NCBI GenBank assembly: GCA_029532415.1
Contig: JAQOTA010000069.1
Location: 1,054,001-1,118,000 of the forward strand
Source: Marasmius tenuissimus
Lineage: Eukaryota > Basidiomycota > Agaricomycetes > Agaricales > Marasmiaceae
Reading direction: 5' to 3'
DNA length: 64,000 bases
In this document: in pieces, positions 23,666-35,659 of the stretch
How the letters are laid out: the number at the start of each line of letters is the position of its first letter
Numbering within the stretch: the first letter of the stretch is position 1
Translations under genes and position numbers: made by a program
The notes under the pieces: model-generated
The model's input: only the letters and a program-made list of their open reading frames with translations
Told to the model about the DNA's origin: nothing
Database searches by the model: none

Positions 23666-25213
23666 GTACTAGTAGTCGTAGTCGGGTTTTCTTTTTCTTT
23701 GCGGAATTTCTTTTTTCCCAATGTTATGTGTTTTCCGTTGTTTCATGAATAAAGATCTCACTCTGAATCAGAACAGAACCCATCATCCTTGCTTGCTTTT
23801 CGACTGGGGATTATGCTTGCGAGTTCTCTGTCCTGTCATGGTACCCGGTATCCGGAACTCAAAGTTCACCGCACACTTATCGAACGCACTGCGGCTCACA
23901 TGCACGCGTTTTCTTGGCGCGAAAAAAAATAATACCACAGACCCAGACCGAGCTTATGGCCTCTCCCTTCAGGCCTCAGAAACCCGAGAGTGCACTGGAC
24001 ATTTCGCGTGTCGACACTCTCTCCTTCGACTCGAGGGAAGGGGAACACTGTCAGTGTATTGAATCTGGTCCTTCCGTGTCAAGTCACCGGTACTTTGGAA
24101 TCTGGATGCACACGCGCCAAATCGGCCCATAGCCAGTAATTTAAAAACGATGGTATTGGGCGCTTACCTGCAGTCTGAGTATATATCTTCGGAATTGGCC
24201 CCCACCACTACGACCATCCTCCACCGGCCCCAGGTCTTTTTTGCAATGGATGCTGGATGCCCATGAAGCTTAAGATGCCGCCGGACATTGAGAGATAAAA
24301 ACTCGGCCAGTTTTTTTTTGCTATCTACTAGTATCATTCTAAGGGTTTTCAGGGCCAATCTGTGTGTTTTTTTTGCAAGACAATTGGTCAATAAGTTTCT
24401 GTACAAAAAGTAAGTAGTCCGTGATAACCTTCCGGATCCACCGCAATTCTGTCAGTGTTTGTACCCGCCGCGCGGAGGCAGGCGTGAAAACGTTCACGAT
24501 CGACGTCGAATCCGATTACTATTAGGTCACTTTTGCCCAACAGATCAATGCAACATAACGAGCCGCCACGTACATATAAGTAAGCAGTTCTGACCGTGTT
24601 TCCTCTCCGTTTCATACATGCTCCGGCATGGTTTACTGCTGCGATGAAGACGGATAGCAGACGTAGAGGAAAGACTGAACAGGAGGCTAGATGGAACAGA
24701 TCAGGGACTTGAAGACTCGGAGCAAGCGATTACGCGCGATGATCCTCCAAAAAGTGAGTTATAATTATGTAATTGACTGCTGCTGCGATGTGTTTGTTGT
24801 CTTTTTCGACTCTCCCTTTGCATAAGCCTCGCCAGGGTGATTACGTGCCTGACGATAGCTGGGCTGGGTCTTGAACCTAATTGGTGATATAATCGTTCTA
24901 AAACATCTTTTCGAAACCTGCCCCCGGGGAAGGGGGGGGCAGTAAAGGACAGTGTAAGATATGAGAGCCTTATTTTGATCAGGCGACTCGCGAACGAACA
25001 AAAACATGTAAATACACCATTGCGACTCTTGAAACTACCTCCGGATCCGACCTCGAATAGCAACGTTGTCACCAACAAAAGTCCCCACTGGGCTGATGTC
25101 ATTGTGTACAACCACCTTGCGGATAGGCATATCAACCATATCACACGAGATTAAACTGAACGAATATATATAAAGTGATCTTGGGGGCCCCCCAAGAATC
25201 AAGACCGAGCTTC
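23666..25213. other. Intergenic between the BAP31-like gene and the P450
   Basis: Two minus-strand open stretches (24388-24615 and 24701-25144) have no recognisable motif and no good splice continuation. The region is otherwise AT-richer with short homopolymers. I would not call a gene here. Confidence 0.4.
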
Positions 25214-28200
25214 TCATAGCCTCTCCCTCCTCGTAAACCGCACATGAACCGTATTACACGAAAGCGTAAACTCAACATTCGCGTCCAACACCCTCTTCCT
25301 CCAACCGTCCACAGTCTCACCCGCTTGGAGTAGAGGCTCCACTTTCCAATCCCTCAAGAGCATCGTCAAGAACGCTATGGCTTCCGACGTCGCAAACTTT
25401 CTTCCAATGCACGCACGTGGACCTACATACGGGGTCACCGTCACGGTAAGAAAAAATACGAGTGCGGTCCGGTCGTTGTAAGTACAAAAAAATCTCACCG
25501 AAATTGAACCCCGTGAATAACTCGGAATCGTTGGGAATCGTGTGCCATCGGGAAGGCTTGTACTCTTCCGGATCGTCAAAGTATCGTGGGTTTTGTTCTG
25601 TAGAAGGAAGGAAGGAAGGAAGGAAGGAAGGAGAGAGAGAGAGAGCTGAGTTTCTTCGCTTCGTTCCAAAACAGCCAACAACTACACAGTGCACACTCAC
25701 GAAGTCCAATCATATCAACCATTGTCTGCAACTCGTCAAACGGTGAGGGTGTACAAAAGATACGGGGAATCAAAAACATACCCAAGTTTCCTTTGGTAAA
25801 GGACATGGCTGCGTGCCTTCCTGACCTCGAGGGTTAGGGATATCGAGGACAAAGTCTTCGTTAGGCTCGCGTATCAGGATGTACGCAGCGGCTAAGCAAG
25901 AAGAAAATAATAAAATGAGCGTGTCTCAGACTTGGAGTGCTAGAAAAAGGGGGTCTCACGGAAAAGCCTGAGGGCTTCGAAAAACGCTGCCAGAACCTTG
26001 TTCAAGCTGTGGTAGTCACCGAATTCCTAAAAAAAAAAGGGTTTAAGAAACTGCCAAAAAAAAACAAAAAACGATGTCGGGACTTACAGGATCACGATCC
26101 CACCCCACCACATCGACGATCTGCTGAACCACCTCGTCCTGTGCGTCGGGAGTCACCGCCAGTAAAGCAAGAGTTGCCGCCAACGTATGCGCCGTTGTTT
26201 CTAGTAGAGCCATCGACACAGAGATGAGTTTGAGTTCCATTTTGACACATCACATTTGAACAAAATCGACGAACCATGGCCAGCAAACAACATGACGAAG
26301 ACATTTCCAATCTGATTCACCGTGAATGAACATTGAGAGTAGTTGTAAACGACTCTCTTTACTCACCAAATCCCGATCACTCAAGTTATTCTTCGCATTC
26401 TCATCCGATTCGTTCGCTTGAACGAGCATGCTGAACGCGTCCTTGCGTTTATACTCCCCCGAAGCATGACCACGAATTTCCTCCCTGCACAGCTTGACTT
26501 GTTCCTGCATGAATAGCTCTAGTTGTGTGTATGCTTTCAGTGTGTGTTTGAATCTGACATCAAGTTTCAGTTTCAATTGAGTCTGCCTAAGGAGAAATAC
26601 ATATACAAATTGGACTTACGATGGGAAAGGCAAGCTCTTGAGCCATCCAGGGGCAAAGATGATAAAAATCCAATTGTCGATCACGGCACGCATGGCTTCT
26701 TGAACGCTCATATCTCCTCCCGGACTCGCGAGTGGAGACGTCCTAAGTATAGCAACGAGCAAAATGTCAGCTGCCAGTGCCTTGTCAACGGAAAACACTC
26801 CGTCCACTTACCAGTTAAAATCGAACCCAAAAGCACAGACACCCAAAACGATCAACGCGAACTGCCCAACCCAAAATCTGAGCCCCGAAGATCTAGACCA
26901 AAGCAGAGGGGAGGGGGGGGGAATCATTCATACCTTAAAAGTTGCATCTTGCAACTTAGGAACTTCTACGGACTTTTTCCCGACCCAGCCTTCACCCGCT
27001 ACCATATCCCGGTAGGTTTGCAGGCTTTGGTCCCATACGAGTTGATACCTGTTTTGGGGGTTTGACTTTTGAGCTGGTAGGTCAAGGGATGGATGAGTCA
27101 TACTTGAGACTCACAGGGCGTTCCCAAAAGCCGGTCCCATTATCCGACGGTGTTTCCTCCACTCGTCTCCTTCCGTCGTGAACACATTTCCGCCATAGAG
27201 CCTGAATTTATCCACGAGATACGATGGATGAGCGAGTGAAAATAATCATAATAATAAAATCGAATCGTAGATGCACGCACCCGGCGCCGACAACAGAGTC
27301 GGGACTCTTGATAAACGCAAGGGGGGGGGAAAAATAAAATTTATGACCCACACTCGAATTTTTTTTTAAGGTGGGTCGAGGGGGGACTAACTACCTACGT
27401 AATTTCCATATATGGTAATCCTTGCCCTTTTTGGCTGCCTTGTCCGGCAATCTCCGGAGTTGGAAAAGTCTTTCACTGACCAGCCTCTGCTGGCATTTCT
27501 GGAAGTGGCATTGATAAGTTGAGAGGGTACTTATAGCCCTGTGAAACTTCACCTGAGCCTGACCTTGACTAAAGCAGAACTCGAGGTGGAGGATGCCCCA
27601 TGCCTACTTGAGCACCACTACAAGGGCCACAGGCGGTGGAGATGGTGCTAAAAGGTAAGATTTAGGTCAATTTTAGTGAGAACAAACAATTTTCACGGAC
27701 ACGGTTTGTTCTAGCTCCTTCCAAGGCCTTCAAAAGGCCTCATATATCGAAAAAAATTTGACCCAAAATTTTTTTAAGGACCCCCGAGGGGGGACTAACT
27801 ACCCACCTGGATGTCCGGGATCCACGGCCCGCCCCCCCCTTGGATAAACGTCGAACGCGTCTGTCCGACCGAGATGATCTGCCTCATCACGTCGATGTTC
27901 GTCGTATAGACGACCGGGGCGCCGATCAACCAAGGAATCGAGGAGATAGTTTCGTGGTTTCTGTACACTGTCCGAATGTGGTTAGATGAGTACGGTCGGA
28001 GCGCGGGTTGGGGAAAGAAAAAACAGCGCACGCTCTAGACGTCTCTCCCAAGTGAAATTCAGACCCACTTGCCACCATCTCGTCTTGATAGAAGCTCCTA
28101 TGGGGCTCATCGGAGAGAGAGCACATCGGATTCCGGGTAGATAACCCAATGCCTAAGCCGGGGAAGGAGAAAGGTGAACTGAGAACCAGCTGCAGCAAAA

Positions 28201-28352
28201 AAGAAACTGCTTACCCTATGCTTTCGCTGGAATGCAACGACTCTATCAACCACAAAGATCAATAGAGCCGCAGAGAGTGCCTTGACCAGGTCGATCCTGG
28301 TCGCAAGGAACGGTAGTTCGATGCTGAGCGTGAGGTTCTCGAGAGATATCAT
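25214..28352 (-). CDS. Cytochrome P450, many exons, interrupted by a small transposon
   Basis: About 14 exons on the minus strand. The start at 28352 gives MISLENLTLSIELPFLATRI followed by a hydrophobic anchor (ALSAALLIFVV), as expected for an ER-bound P450. Landmarks in order are the C-helix WRKHRR (about 27150), the I-helix oxygen-binding AGHETT formed across an intron (about 26270/26210), EALR of the ExxR motif (about 25985), FDDPEEYKPSRW (about 25540), and the heme loop FNFGPRACIGRKFA with its Cys ligand, split by an intron (about 25495/25415). The stop is at 25214. All join cleanly except one place: codons for STFI and KSPDS, which should be adjacent, are separated by the 525-bp element at 27318-27842. 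A (GAAG)n tract lies in the intron near 25605-25640. Substrate unknown. Confidence 0.85.
27318..27842. mobile_element. Non-autonomous hAT-like element (MITE) in a P450 exon
   Basis: The 525-bp element starts CAAGGGGGGGG and ends with its inverse CCCCCCCCTTG. It is flanked by a perfect 8-bp duplication GATAAACG (27310-27317 and 27843-27850). An 8-bp target duplication is typical of the hAT superfamily. The element has no transposase frame. It also holds two direct subterminal copies of GAGGGGGGACTAACTACC-like sequence (about 27378 and 27787). Confidence 0.85.
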
Positions 28353-29473
28353 CGTTTTTTTTGTAGGGACGAAGACAGAGAATGAGCCGTGAAGGAGATA
28401 GGCTAAAGGAAGTTGAAACGGGGGCGACGGTGACCTGGGTTCCTGAGACACCTCGGGTCCTGAAGGTTCTAGTGGGCCTTGTACATAGTGGGCCGTTGAA
28501 TGATGTGAATCTACGTGAATCCAGAAAAGTGCGGGAGGAGTGGAGGAAGGACTATTACTATTCGTATACGCGACATGGTGACGGTACCTCCGGAGTCCGA
28601 GGAAAGTCTCTGCAAGGAAAGTGATAGGCTTACTCGGTGATTGCCGATGCGATGTGAGTCCAACCCGATTTGATCATAATCCCCACGGTTCCCCTCAAGT
28701 TCTCTGACAGATACTTCGAGTTCAGACGCGCCTCGGCATATCAGACTCTCACACCCTTGCGCATACCTTTTTCAATTTCGTGATCTTGCTTTTAATTTAT
28801 ACGTTTTTGCAATGTCTAAACGCCAGGCATGGGTATACCTCCAATCTCCCAGACTGCACCGTTCGACCCGACTCCAAACGGACGCATCCCACCAGAGTCT
28901 GACACTAGGACTTACAATGTTCAACTTATTTGGGATACATACATGATCCATGAAACATGTGGCTTCGGCGCGGTTTCACCTCAAGGGTGAAAATCAGGAA
29001 CGCGGTAGAAAAGCTTGAACTTGGGGACACGAGTTGACAATGATCACTGATTGTTCAATGCTTAATAGGTGTGGGCGCCGTGGGGCCCTAGCTTCGAGCT
29101 TTGAAGGTGCTCATATACTGGCACTCAACATTGTCCACCGACAAGAAATAGGACCCCCAGGAGTCCACCAGCGTTCGCAGCTTGCTGGGGGGGAACACAT
29201 CCTCGGAGCAGGAGTTCATCACCCCACAATGGGGGAATAGAGTCGCGATAGCTGTAAAACTGCCAATCAGAGGAACTCAATCCCGGGATAGTTTCACCGT
29301 TGACAAGGTCTTGGCAGTGGTGACCACTCTATAGCTGCGGACTGCATGAAGACATGTTATAGGCGAGAACAAGATAAAACGGTGAAGTTGATTTCCTGTA
29401 GGTCTCATTCAACATTCAACATCCTTTCTTTCCTCTTCTTTCACCCTCTAACCCGTGTCATTCCTTCCTCTCG
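28353..29473. other. Intergenic between P450 and peroxidase
   Basis: This divergent region has only short, unsupported open frames (such as 28382-28624 and 29034-29240). A pyrimidine-rich leader (TTTCCTCTTCTTTCACCCTC) precedes the peroxidase ATG. Confidence 0.4.
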
Positions 29474-31551
29474 ATGCATACACATTTCATTCTTCTCCCC
29501 TTAGCACTCGGGGCGGCGGCGGCGGCCGCACTGGAATTCTCAACCCCAAAATGGCCTTACGGACACCAACTCGCTCGGCAAGAACACATTCTCTACGAAG
29601 GAATTGATCTTGGATCATTTACCACTGGATGCACACGAGCGAGGATGTTTTCGAGTGTTTCAGCGCAGTGGATTAGACTGGTCAGTGGTACGGTAGGGAA
29701 CTTTTTCTCCGAGTACAACTGACACTTGTATTTAGGCTTACCATGACATGTCAACACACAATGTGGACGACGGGACTGGTGGACTTGACGCAAGTATCAG
29801 GTTTGAGCTCGATCGAGCGGAGGTCAGTGAATTTCTAATTCTTGATGAGTTTGTGAGGTCTCGAGTTCTCACTCGCTCACGACCACCTCTATTTCTTACT
29901 CGTAACTAGAACGTCGGCAGCGGTATGATCTCGTCCTTGGCCGACTTCAGTAACCTACAAACCCCATACGTGTCTGGTAAGTTTTTCTCCAGGTTTTCCC
30001 TTTCATATATATCCATTATTGCTCACCCTCCACTATCCAGTGTCCGACCTAATTGCTCTGGGCACCATCTTCGCCTATGGCTCTTGTGGCGGCCCCTCCC
30101 ACGTATCCATTCCATACCGTGCTGGTAGAAAAGACGCCACCTCAGCCGGACCACCTGGTGTCCCCGAACCACACCAAGACGTCAAGTCCCACATCGAGTC
30201 GTTCAGACGTCAAGGGTTCAACCAAGAAGAGATGATTGCCCTAATTGCGTGTGGGCATACTGTAGGCGGGGTCGCTCAGAAGGATTTCCCGGATATGGTG
30301 GCGGCGGATTCGTTATTCGATGGAGAGCAGAAGTACTCTCCGCTTGTGTGAGCGTTGGTTTCTTTTTCTTCTTCGGGGAAAACTGTACTTATTGTTTGTT
30401 TTACTACTACTTAGGGTGACGGGGTACCTGAACGGAACAACACCGAACCCCCTCGTTGTCACTTCGAATGTTACCCTCCGTTCTGATTTGAGAGACTTCG
30501 CGAGTGATGGGAACGTTACGATGCATAGGTACGTTAGCAGAGCTCCTTTCATTTGGCGGCTGATGGAGCAGCCTCAGACTCGCACAAGGAAACAACCTCG
30601 ACACGACGTGTGCATCTCTCATTGAGCGGATGATAAATACCGTTCCGAGCGGTGTACAATTGACAGAACCCATTCTTCCCATCCAATACAAAGTCGGACG
30701 CGTTCGGTTGTACCCCAGCAGTGCAAATGGATCAGCCGACTTGATCTTGGAGACTAGGCTTCGCGTGAGTTTCCCCTCAGTCTCAGGCCATGTTTTCTTA
30801 CCAAAAAGTCCCCTCATGGGCATTATGTTGGTAGATCCTCGACTTTCCTGATAACCCAAACCGCATCGTCAAACTCTTCTGGAATGATAGAGAGGGAGAG
30901 GGGGAAGGAGATTCAACATGTCCAGCCAAAGGATGTTCAGTTCAACACACATCTCGCGGACGACCCGGCGGGAATTCGGACACTGGATTCCGATTCCTTG
31001 GTACATCCGTCGAGACATACACCTTCCGGGCAACCATTAACGCTTCAAATTCAATCTCCAGATTTTGGTTCGAAATCCACGAAGGTTCCAGCTCAGAGGG
31101 GGTCACAATAGTCGATAACGGAGGAGAAGAATTTGCCATCGACCAAGACGACGTTCTATTCGATCCTACAAGGAGCACGAAGTATCTTAAATCGGGGACG
31201 GTTCAGATTGTCGTTGCTGTAAGTGTTGTTCTCTCCAGAGTCTATATTTACTCTTCTCATCCGGGTAATTCATGCTGTATATAGGTTAAGACGTCCAAAC
31301 TCTCCGAGTCTTTGAACTTGACTCTCAACACTTTCAGCACTCACATGATCCTGCCACCACAGTTCATTCCCAAGGTTTCCACGGGCCTGGCGTTGTCGCT
31401 GGCAGATACGAATACATGGCCTTCGACTGCGGGATATACCTTCTTCACTACCGAAAGGGTGGAGGAGATAAGTTCGTTCGATGTGGTCCTCGGAGGGAGA
31501 GTTGTACAGGAGTATGTAGAGAGTGAGGAGATTGTGAATATGGTGTTTTAG
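29474..31551 (+). CDS. Secreted heme peroxidase (plant/fungal peroxidase superfamily)
   Basis: Eight exons (29474-29680, 29736-29822, 29910-29976, 30041-30347, 30415-30528, 30572-30764, 30835-31218, 31285-31551) sum to 1626 nt, 541 aa. The signal peptide is MHTHFILLPLALGAAAAAAL. The distal heme pocket is WIRLAYHDM, with Arg and His (about 66-71) formed across intron 1. The proximal His motif is ALIACGHTVGG (about residue 185). The peroxidase domain ends near 290. A further about 250 residues (Cys-containing, beta-rich looking, ending EEIVNMVF) form an extension of unknown role, longer than in classical lignin or manganese peroxidases. I see no obvious Mn-site or exposed catalytic Trp. Function would be H2O2-dependent oxidation outside the cell. 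The intron at 30529-30571 is only 43 bp. Confidence 0.88.
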
Positions 31552-32048
31552 GCTGCAGCTACGTGATGCAGGGGACGGAATTCTTGTGGTTGTTTCCAGT
31601 TATTTCTTCTTATGGATATACACTTTCGACGATAGATGAGCTACTGACTTTCAAAACATCCATCGCGTTCCCGTTTTGAGGTTTGTTCTGCTCGCTGCAA
31701 GTCGAACTTTGGCTGGCGTCACTCCACTGTGAGTCTCGCTCAAATATGGGGAAACTGAAATTGACGCCTGCGAGAGTGAAGATCTCTGTATTCCTGGTCC
31801 TAGTATCGGCTGGATTTTTAGTGCGGGGACCGGAAGTAAGAGACTGAGTGTGGGCTTCAACTGTGTGGCGCGGCGGTCGCGTCAGAGAACGTGACCGTGT
31901 CGCTAGTAGGTCGAATTCCCGCGGGCCACCGCAAGGCAGCACCTGCTCTCACTTTCACTTCAACTCTCACGACGATACTCGATGTCATTATGCTAAGATC
32001 AGGACTATTCCTCTCTCCCCCGATAAAACCTTTCCAGCAGTATATGAC
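31552..32048. other. Intergenic, no gene seen
   Basis: Short minus-strand frames here (for example 31610-31942) have no motif and no splice continuation. Confidence 0.4.
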
Positions 32049-32299
32049 AGCCGCTATCATGATCGTAGACCGGTTTTGCATTTTTTTCCGTTGCGCGCCA
32101 TTGTTTATACCAAAAAACCCAGCTCCACCTCAACTGAATGTCCTGACGGGGGCACTTGGTGTCGGGGTGGGGCTGAGGATGCGGGGCTTCCATGTAAGGC
32201 ATTTTCTCAGGCCCGCTATAGGTTTTTTGTATTTGGTATAAACAAAGTCGGGCAACGAAAAAAGAAGGAAAACCGGTCTACGATTATGATAGCGGCTGG
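32049..32299. repeat. Fold-back repeat (two inverted arms of about 75 bp)
   Basis: The left arm 32049-32121 and right arm 32221-32299 are reverse complements with a few mismatches, sharing AATCGTAGACCGGTTTT-like and TTTATACCAAA-like stretches. They flank a spacer of about 100 bp. No target duplication could be recognised. A decayed fold-back transposon is likely. Confidence 0.65.
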
Positions 32300-33224
32300 A
32301 GCAGGGGATAAGAATAGTCACGAGTCGTAGCAGGCAAACTCAGCCAGGAGCGTCGAGTGACAACTGAGATGGGTAGGTATGCGAGGGTCAGGTAAGTTGA
32401 CAGTTAATACAATCAAAAATTGAATTCCAAGTCTGTTACAAGGTCAGCATACACAGAAAATCCATCGTCTTTTGTGTCTCCGCGAAGCACCAACGTCTCC
32501 CCGTCAGCGTACTGATCAAGTGTCCCTTCAGCAGTTATATCGGTAAACGAATAGAGCCATACACTACAAGAGGCATCAGTCCGGGATAGGTACCATGATT
32601 TTACTGGCATGTCGATCATCAAGTCGAGGCACCGGGCTCACCTGGTAGTTATCCGCGTTGTACAACCTTTGTTGAGGAGAGAGCTTATCTCGTATAAGCG
32701 CGCAGACATACGCGATGTCGAGGGTTCCTGCGGTAGCATGAGAGAGCTATATACAAGAGAATTCCTGAACATCAGTGACTGATAGACGATATAGCAACTT
32801 TGAAGCTCCGTGTACCTCGTGAAGCATGATACCTCCCTTGCTGGCGTTAATATCGTCTAAGGGCGCTAGAAATTACAGTGGGTGGGTACGAAGTCTATTC
32901 ACAGTCTATTTGACACTCACAATCACAAAGGTCCGATGTTTTGGGATAGCGGTAGAAGGAGGGACATGCGTAAATCTGGGGCCAATGGATAGTTATTCAC
33001 TTCTGCCTGCGGAAGACAGTTCGAAGACCAGGGATGTGAGTCTCACATCGCTTCCAACGATGTTTCCCGCACCGTCGTAAATAAGAGAGGTATATGCGGC
33101 AGCCCGTCTACATGTGCCACCCACGTCAGAGTTGCAGTAGATCCTATCACAGGAATCCGTCAGCAAGAGAGGGACAAAAAGGCGAGACAACGATCTCAAA
33201 GAACTTACCTCCTCATCCCGGAAT

Positions 33225-33733
33225 TGTCACAAACTGCCACTATTCTTTTGTCCTGTCCACCCCGGTGCCGGCCCTACTTCCCTGGATCTTGCCATTTACC
33301 ATCACCAGAGTTATTCCAATCAATTCTCCCATCGACATAGCATTGGCACCTGTCATCCTCATTTACTTATTGAGCCATATCAGTTATTTTGGTCTTTCAT
33401 CATGGAACAATCATCTTTTGATCTCTTTCTCATACCTTACCATTGGTTACAACTATACATGTTTGGTTTGACTTCCCCGCTTTTCTCTCATGGATACTTT
33501 TGACAGTTCTCATCATTTCATTCATTCCTTGTGATGCATATTCTCATATATACTCATGGTCTCTGTAGGTAGTTTCCCAGCTTGTCCACTTTGTCTCCCC
33601 ACCGCTTGTAGCACTTGTGCTGGGTTGAGCTTTTGGCTGCTCAATCTACTCTTTTACTTTTCTATCAACTAGTCTTATCTCTGAGTGAGTTCAGGTGGCT
33701 TGAGAGGTTTCTTCACAGAGGCCATTCGTGACA
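33225..33733 (+). repeat. Gypsy 5' LTR
   Basis: A TATA-like TCATATATACTC at about 33543-33554 lies about 30 bp before AGCTTGTCCA (33579-33588), a likely start of R. R and U5 follow. Confidence 0.9.
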
Positions 33734-33735
33734 CT

Positions 33736-33745
33736 TGGACAAGCT
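33736..33745 (+). other. Probable self-priming site (PBS) of the gypsy element
   Basis: TGGACAAGCT just after the 5' LTR is the perfect reverse complement of AGCTTGTCCA at 33579-33588 in the LTR. Tf1/sushi-type chromoviruses prime with the folded 5' end of their own RNA in this way. A conventional tRNA primer cannot be excluded. Confidence 0.6.
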
Positions 33746-34198
33746 CCTTTTACTCTCACCCCACCTTGTTGGCACACTGGCACATATCAACGCATACCCC
33801 TACCCAGGGATTGCCCCATCCTTTAGCAGAACCTTAAACCGTGAAGAACTTGGTCACAGAATACTCCGGAGTCCTGAGAGATATAACAATTGCTGGGTTA
33901 ATACACACCGTGCAGTGTGGACCTCAGGTGAAGACTCCACTTTCCACAATCAGTACCTACTAGTGAGGGTCTTTGAATTCACAGATCCCTCTATCACCAT
34001 TATCCTATACCAAGGCCCCCTTTGCATTACTCAACTCTTTGACACCCCTTCACCCACTCTTGCACAACGTATTTCTGCTATTATCCCTGAAAGAGAATTC
34101 ACCTTTGTTTCCAACTTATTTTTCACACTTTCTGGTCGTCTTCTATATCCTGATCTCCAAGCTCGTGCTCTTTCCTTCATCCTCATTGAATAATCTCA

Positions 34199-35659
34199 TT
34201 GCCCAACATTGCTTCACCCTCCCGGCAACGAGGACCTCGAGAAACTGCAAGAGCACCTAGTCCAGAACCAAGTCCAGAACCTCAGTATCCCCGCCCTTTT
34301 CCTTTACCACATCGGATTGAACCTGGAGACAGAGAGAGACTTTTTGCAGTACTTGCCAATGTCCGGCAAGAAGTTGACTGGCTAGATCAGCCTACCTCAG
34401 ACGGACAACACAGCTGGTATATTGTTGGAGAAACACAAGCAGAGAACCGTTGGTTGACAGCTGCTGAGGAGAGAGAGTTACACATCTTCATTTCTCCAGA
34501 GCAAACCTGTATGTCACCAACTATCAAAGAAGAACATATTAGTCCTGTTTCCCTTAGACCAATTTCTCAACCAAAATCCGAGTCCTCACCATCGACCAAC
34601 ATGTCAGAACACGAAACATCTCCCAATCAACCAGCTACTACCAATCACACCCACAATTGTCCATCATCCCAACCAGAATCATCAATCAACCTTGGAGCAG
34701 GGTTGGATAAGGCTGCCTGTACCTATTTTCCCAGTGAGAGAGGTGTTAAGCCTGAGAATTGGGAAGGGGACCATGTCAAGACCAACAGATTTGTCAATAA
34801 ATTCAGAAACTACCTTGCACTGAATGAAGACAGGTACCCCACTGTAGTGGACCAACAAGCACTGTTCCTCTCATTACTAGGTGGAGATATTGGTGCAGCA
34901 TGGGCAGATAGGTGTATGGAGAAGATATATGGATGGGGTAGTGATGATGAAGGAAGTGATTGGGGTAGCGGTGACAGTGACCACCAGGACAATAATGTGG
35001 ATCCTGCAGGCCAACAAACTGGAGTTGCAAGCTCTACAGCATCCTCTAGAAAGTCTGTTAAGTGGCCAACCCTCGATTCTCTCTTGAAACAATTCAAGAA
35101 GGACTTTGCTCCACTTGACCCCAAAAGCAAGGCTCAGACCGCTATTGAAACCATCACCATGACTGGGGACCTGGCTGACATTGACAAGTACATTTCCAAA
35201 TTTGAACAACATGCAGCTGTCTCTAAGCTGGGGGAGGAGGCACTTTTGCTCTTCTTCAAGCGTGGACTTCATCCCAAGCTAGTTGATTGGGTTTCTGGGA
35301 CATACCCAAGGCCAAAAGGATTAGAGGGATACAAGAAGCAGGCTGTAGAGTTGCAGAATGAGTATTTGAGTCACAGGGCAGAAGCTGCATGCTGGAAGGA
35401 CACTCACCCGGGGAACTATGTCACTCGTTCCCAAACAACTACCACATCTACCACCACGGGTAGAGTTGCTGCAGATGCTGGAGCATTGAAGGAAGTCAAT
35501 GCCTTTAAGGCTCCAGGTGCATCCTTGCCCCTTATTCCTCTGAAAAAGCTGACTCCTGAGGAGCAACAGTGGTGTGTTAATAAAGGACTTTGCTTCAGAT
35601 GTCAGCAAGCAGGTCATCAAGGATATGAATGTCCTACATTTCCACCAACCAACCAGTGA
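34199..35659 (+). CDS. Gypsy Gag polyprotein
   Basis: The frame is open for 486 codons. The start is unclear: the frame opens at a TTG near 34199 and the first in-frame ATG is far downstream, so the native start may have been lost. It has a Pro/Glu-rich N-terminal part, a central capsid-like region (GVKPENWEGDHVKTNRFVNK...), an acidic Asp/Ser patch, and a zinc knuckle CFRCQQAGHQGYEC near the C-terminus that binds RNA. It ends at a TGA at 35657-35659, after which related sequence continues in the same frame to about 35930, so this stop may itself be a mutation. A separate open frame at 33735-34193 precedes it, with no known motif. Confidence 0.8.
   Translation: MPNIASPSRQRGPRETARAPSPEPSPEPQYPRPFPLPHRIEPGDRERLFAVLANVRQEVDWLDQPTSDGQHSWYIVGETQAENRWLTAAEERELHIFISPEQTCMSPTIKEEHISPVSLRPISQPKSESSPSTNMSEHETSPNQPATTNHTHNCPSSQPESSINLGAGLDKAACTYFPSERGVKPENWEGDHVKTNRFVNKFRNYLALNEDRYPTVVDQQALFLSLLGGDIGAAWADRCMEKIYGWGSDDEGSDWGSGDSDHQDNNVDPAGQQTGVASSTASSRKSVKWPTLDSLLKQFKKDFAPLDPKSKAQTAIETITMTGDLADIDKYISKFEQHAAVSKLGEEALLLFFKRGLHPKLVDWVSGTYPRPKGLEGYKKQAVELQNEYLSHRAEAACWKDTHPGNYVTRSQTTTTSTTTGRVAADAGALKEVNAFKAPGASLPLIPLKKLTPEEQQWCVNKGLCFRCQQAGHQGYECPTFPPTNQ

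Noticed and set aside
25600..25645. (GAAG)n tract as a regulatory element
   Set aside because: It is a simple repeat within a P450 intron; no evidence for function.
26523..27065. 180-codon plus-strand open frame
   Set aside because: It is antisense to several P450 exons and introns that join in frame.
27357..27800. Direct repeat around GGGGGGACTAACTACC as target duplication of a smaller insert
   Set aside because: The longer, perfect 8-bp duplication with matching inverted ends at 27318 and 27842 explains the insertion better; the direct repeat is internal.
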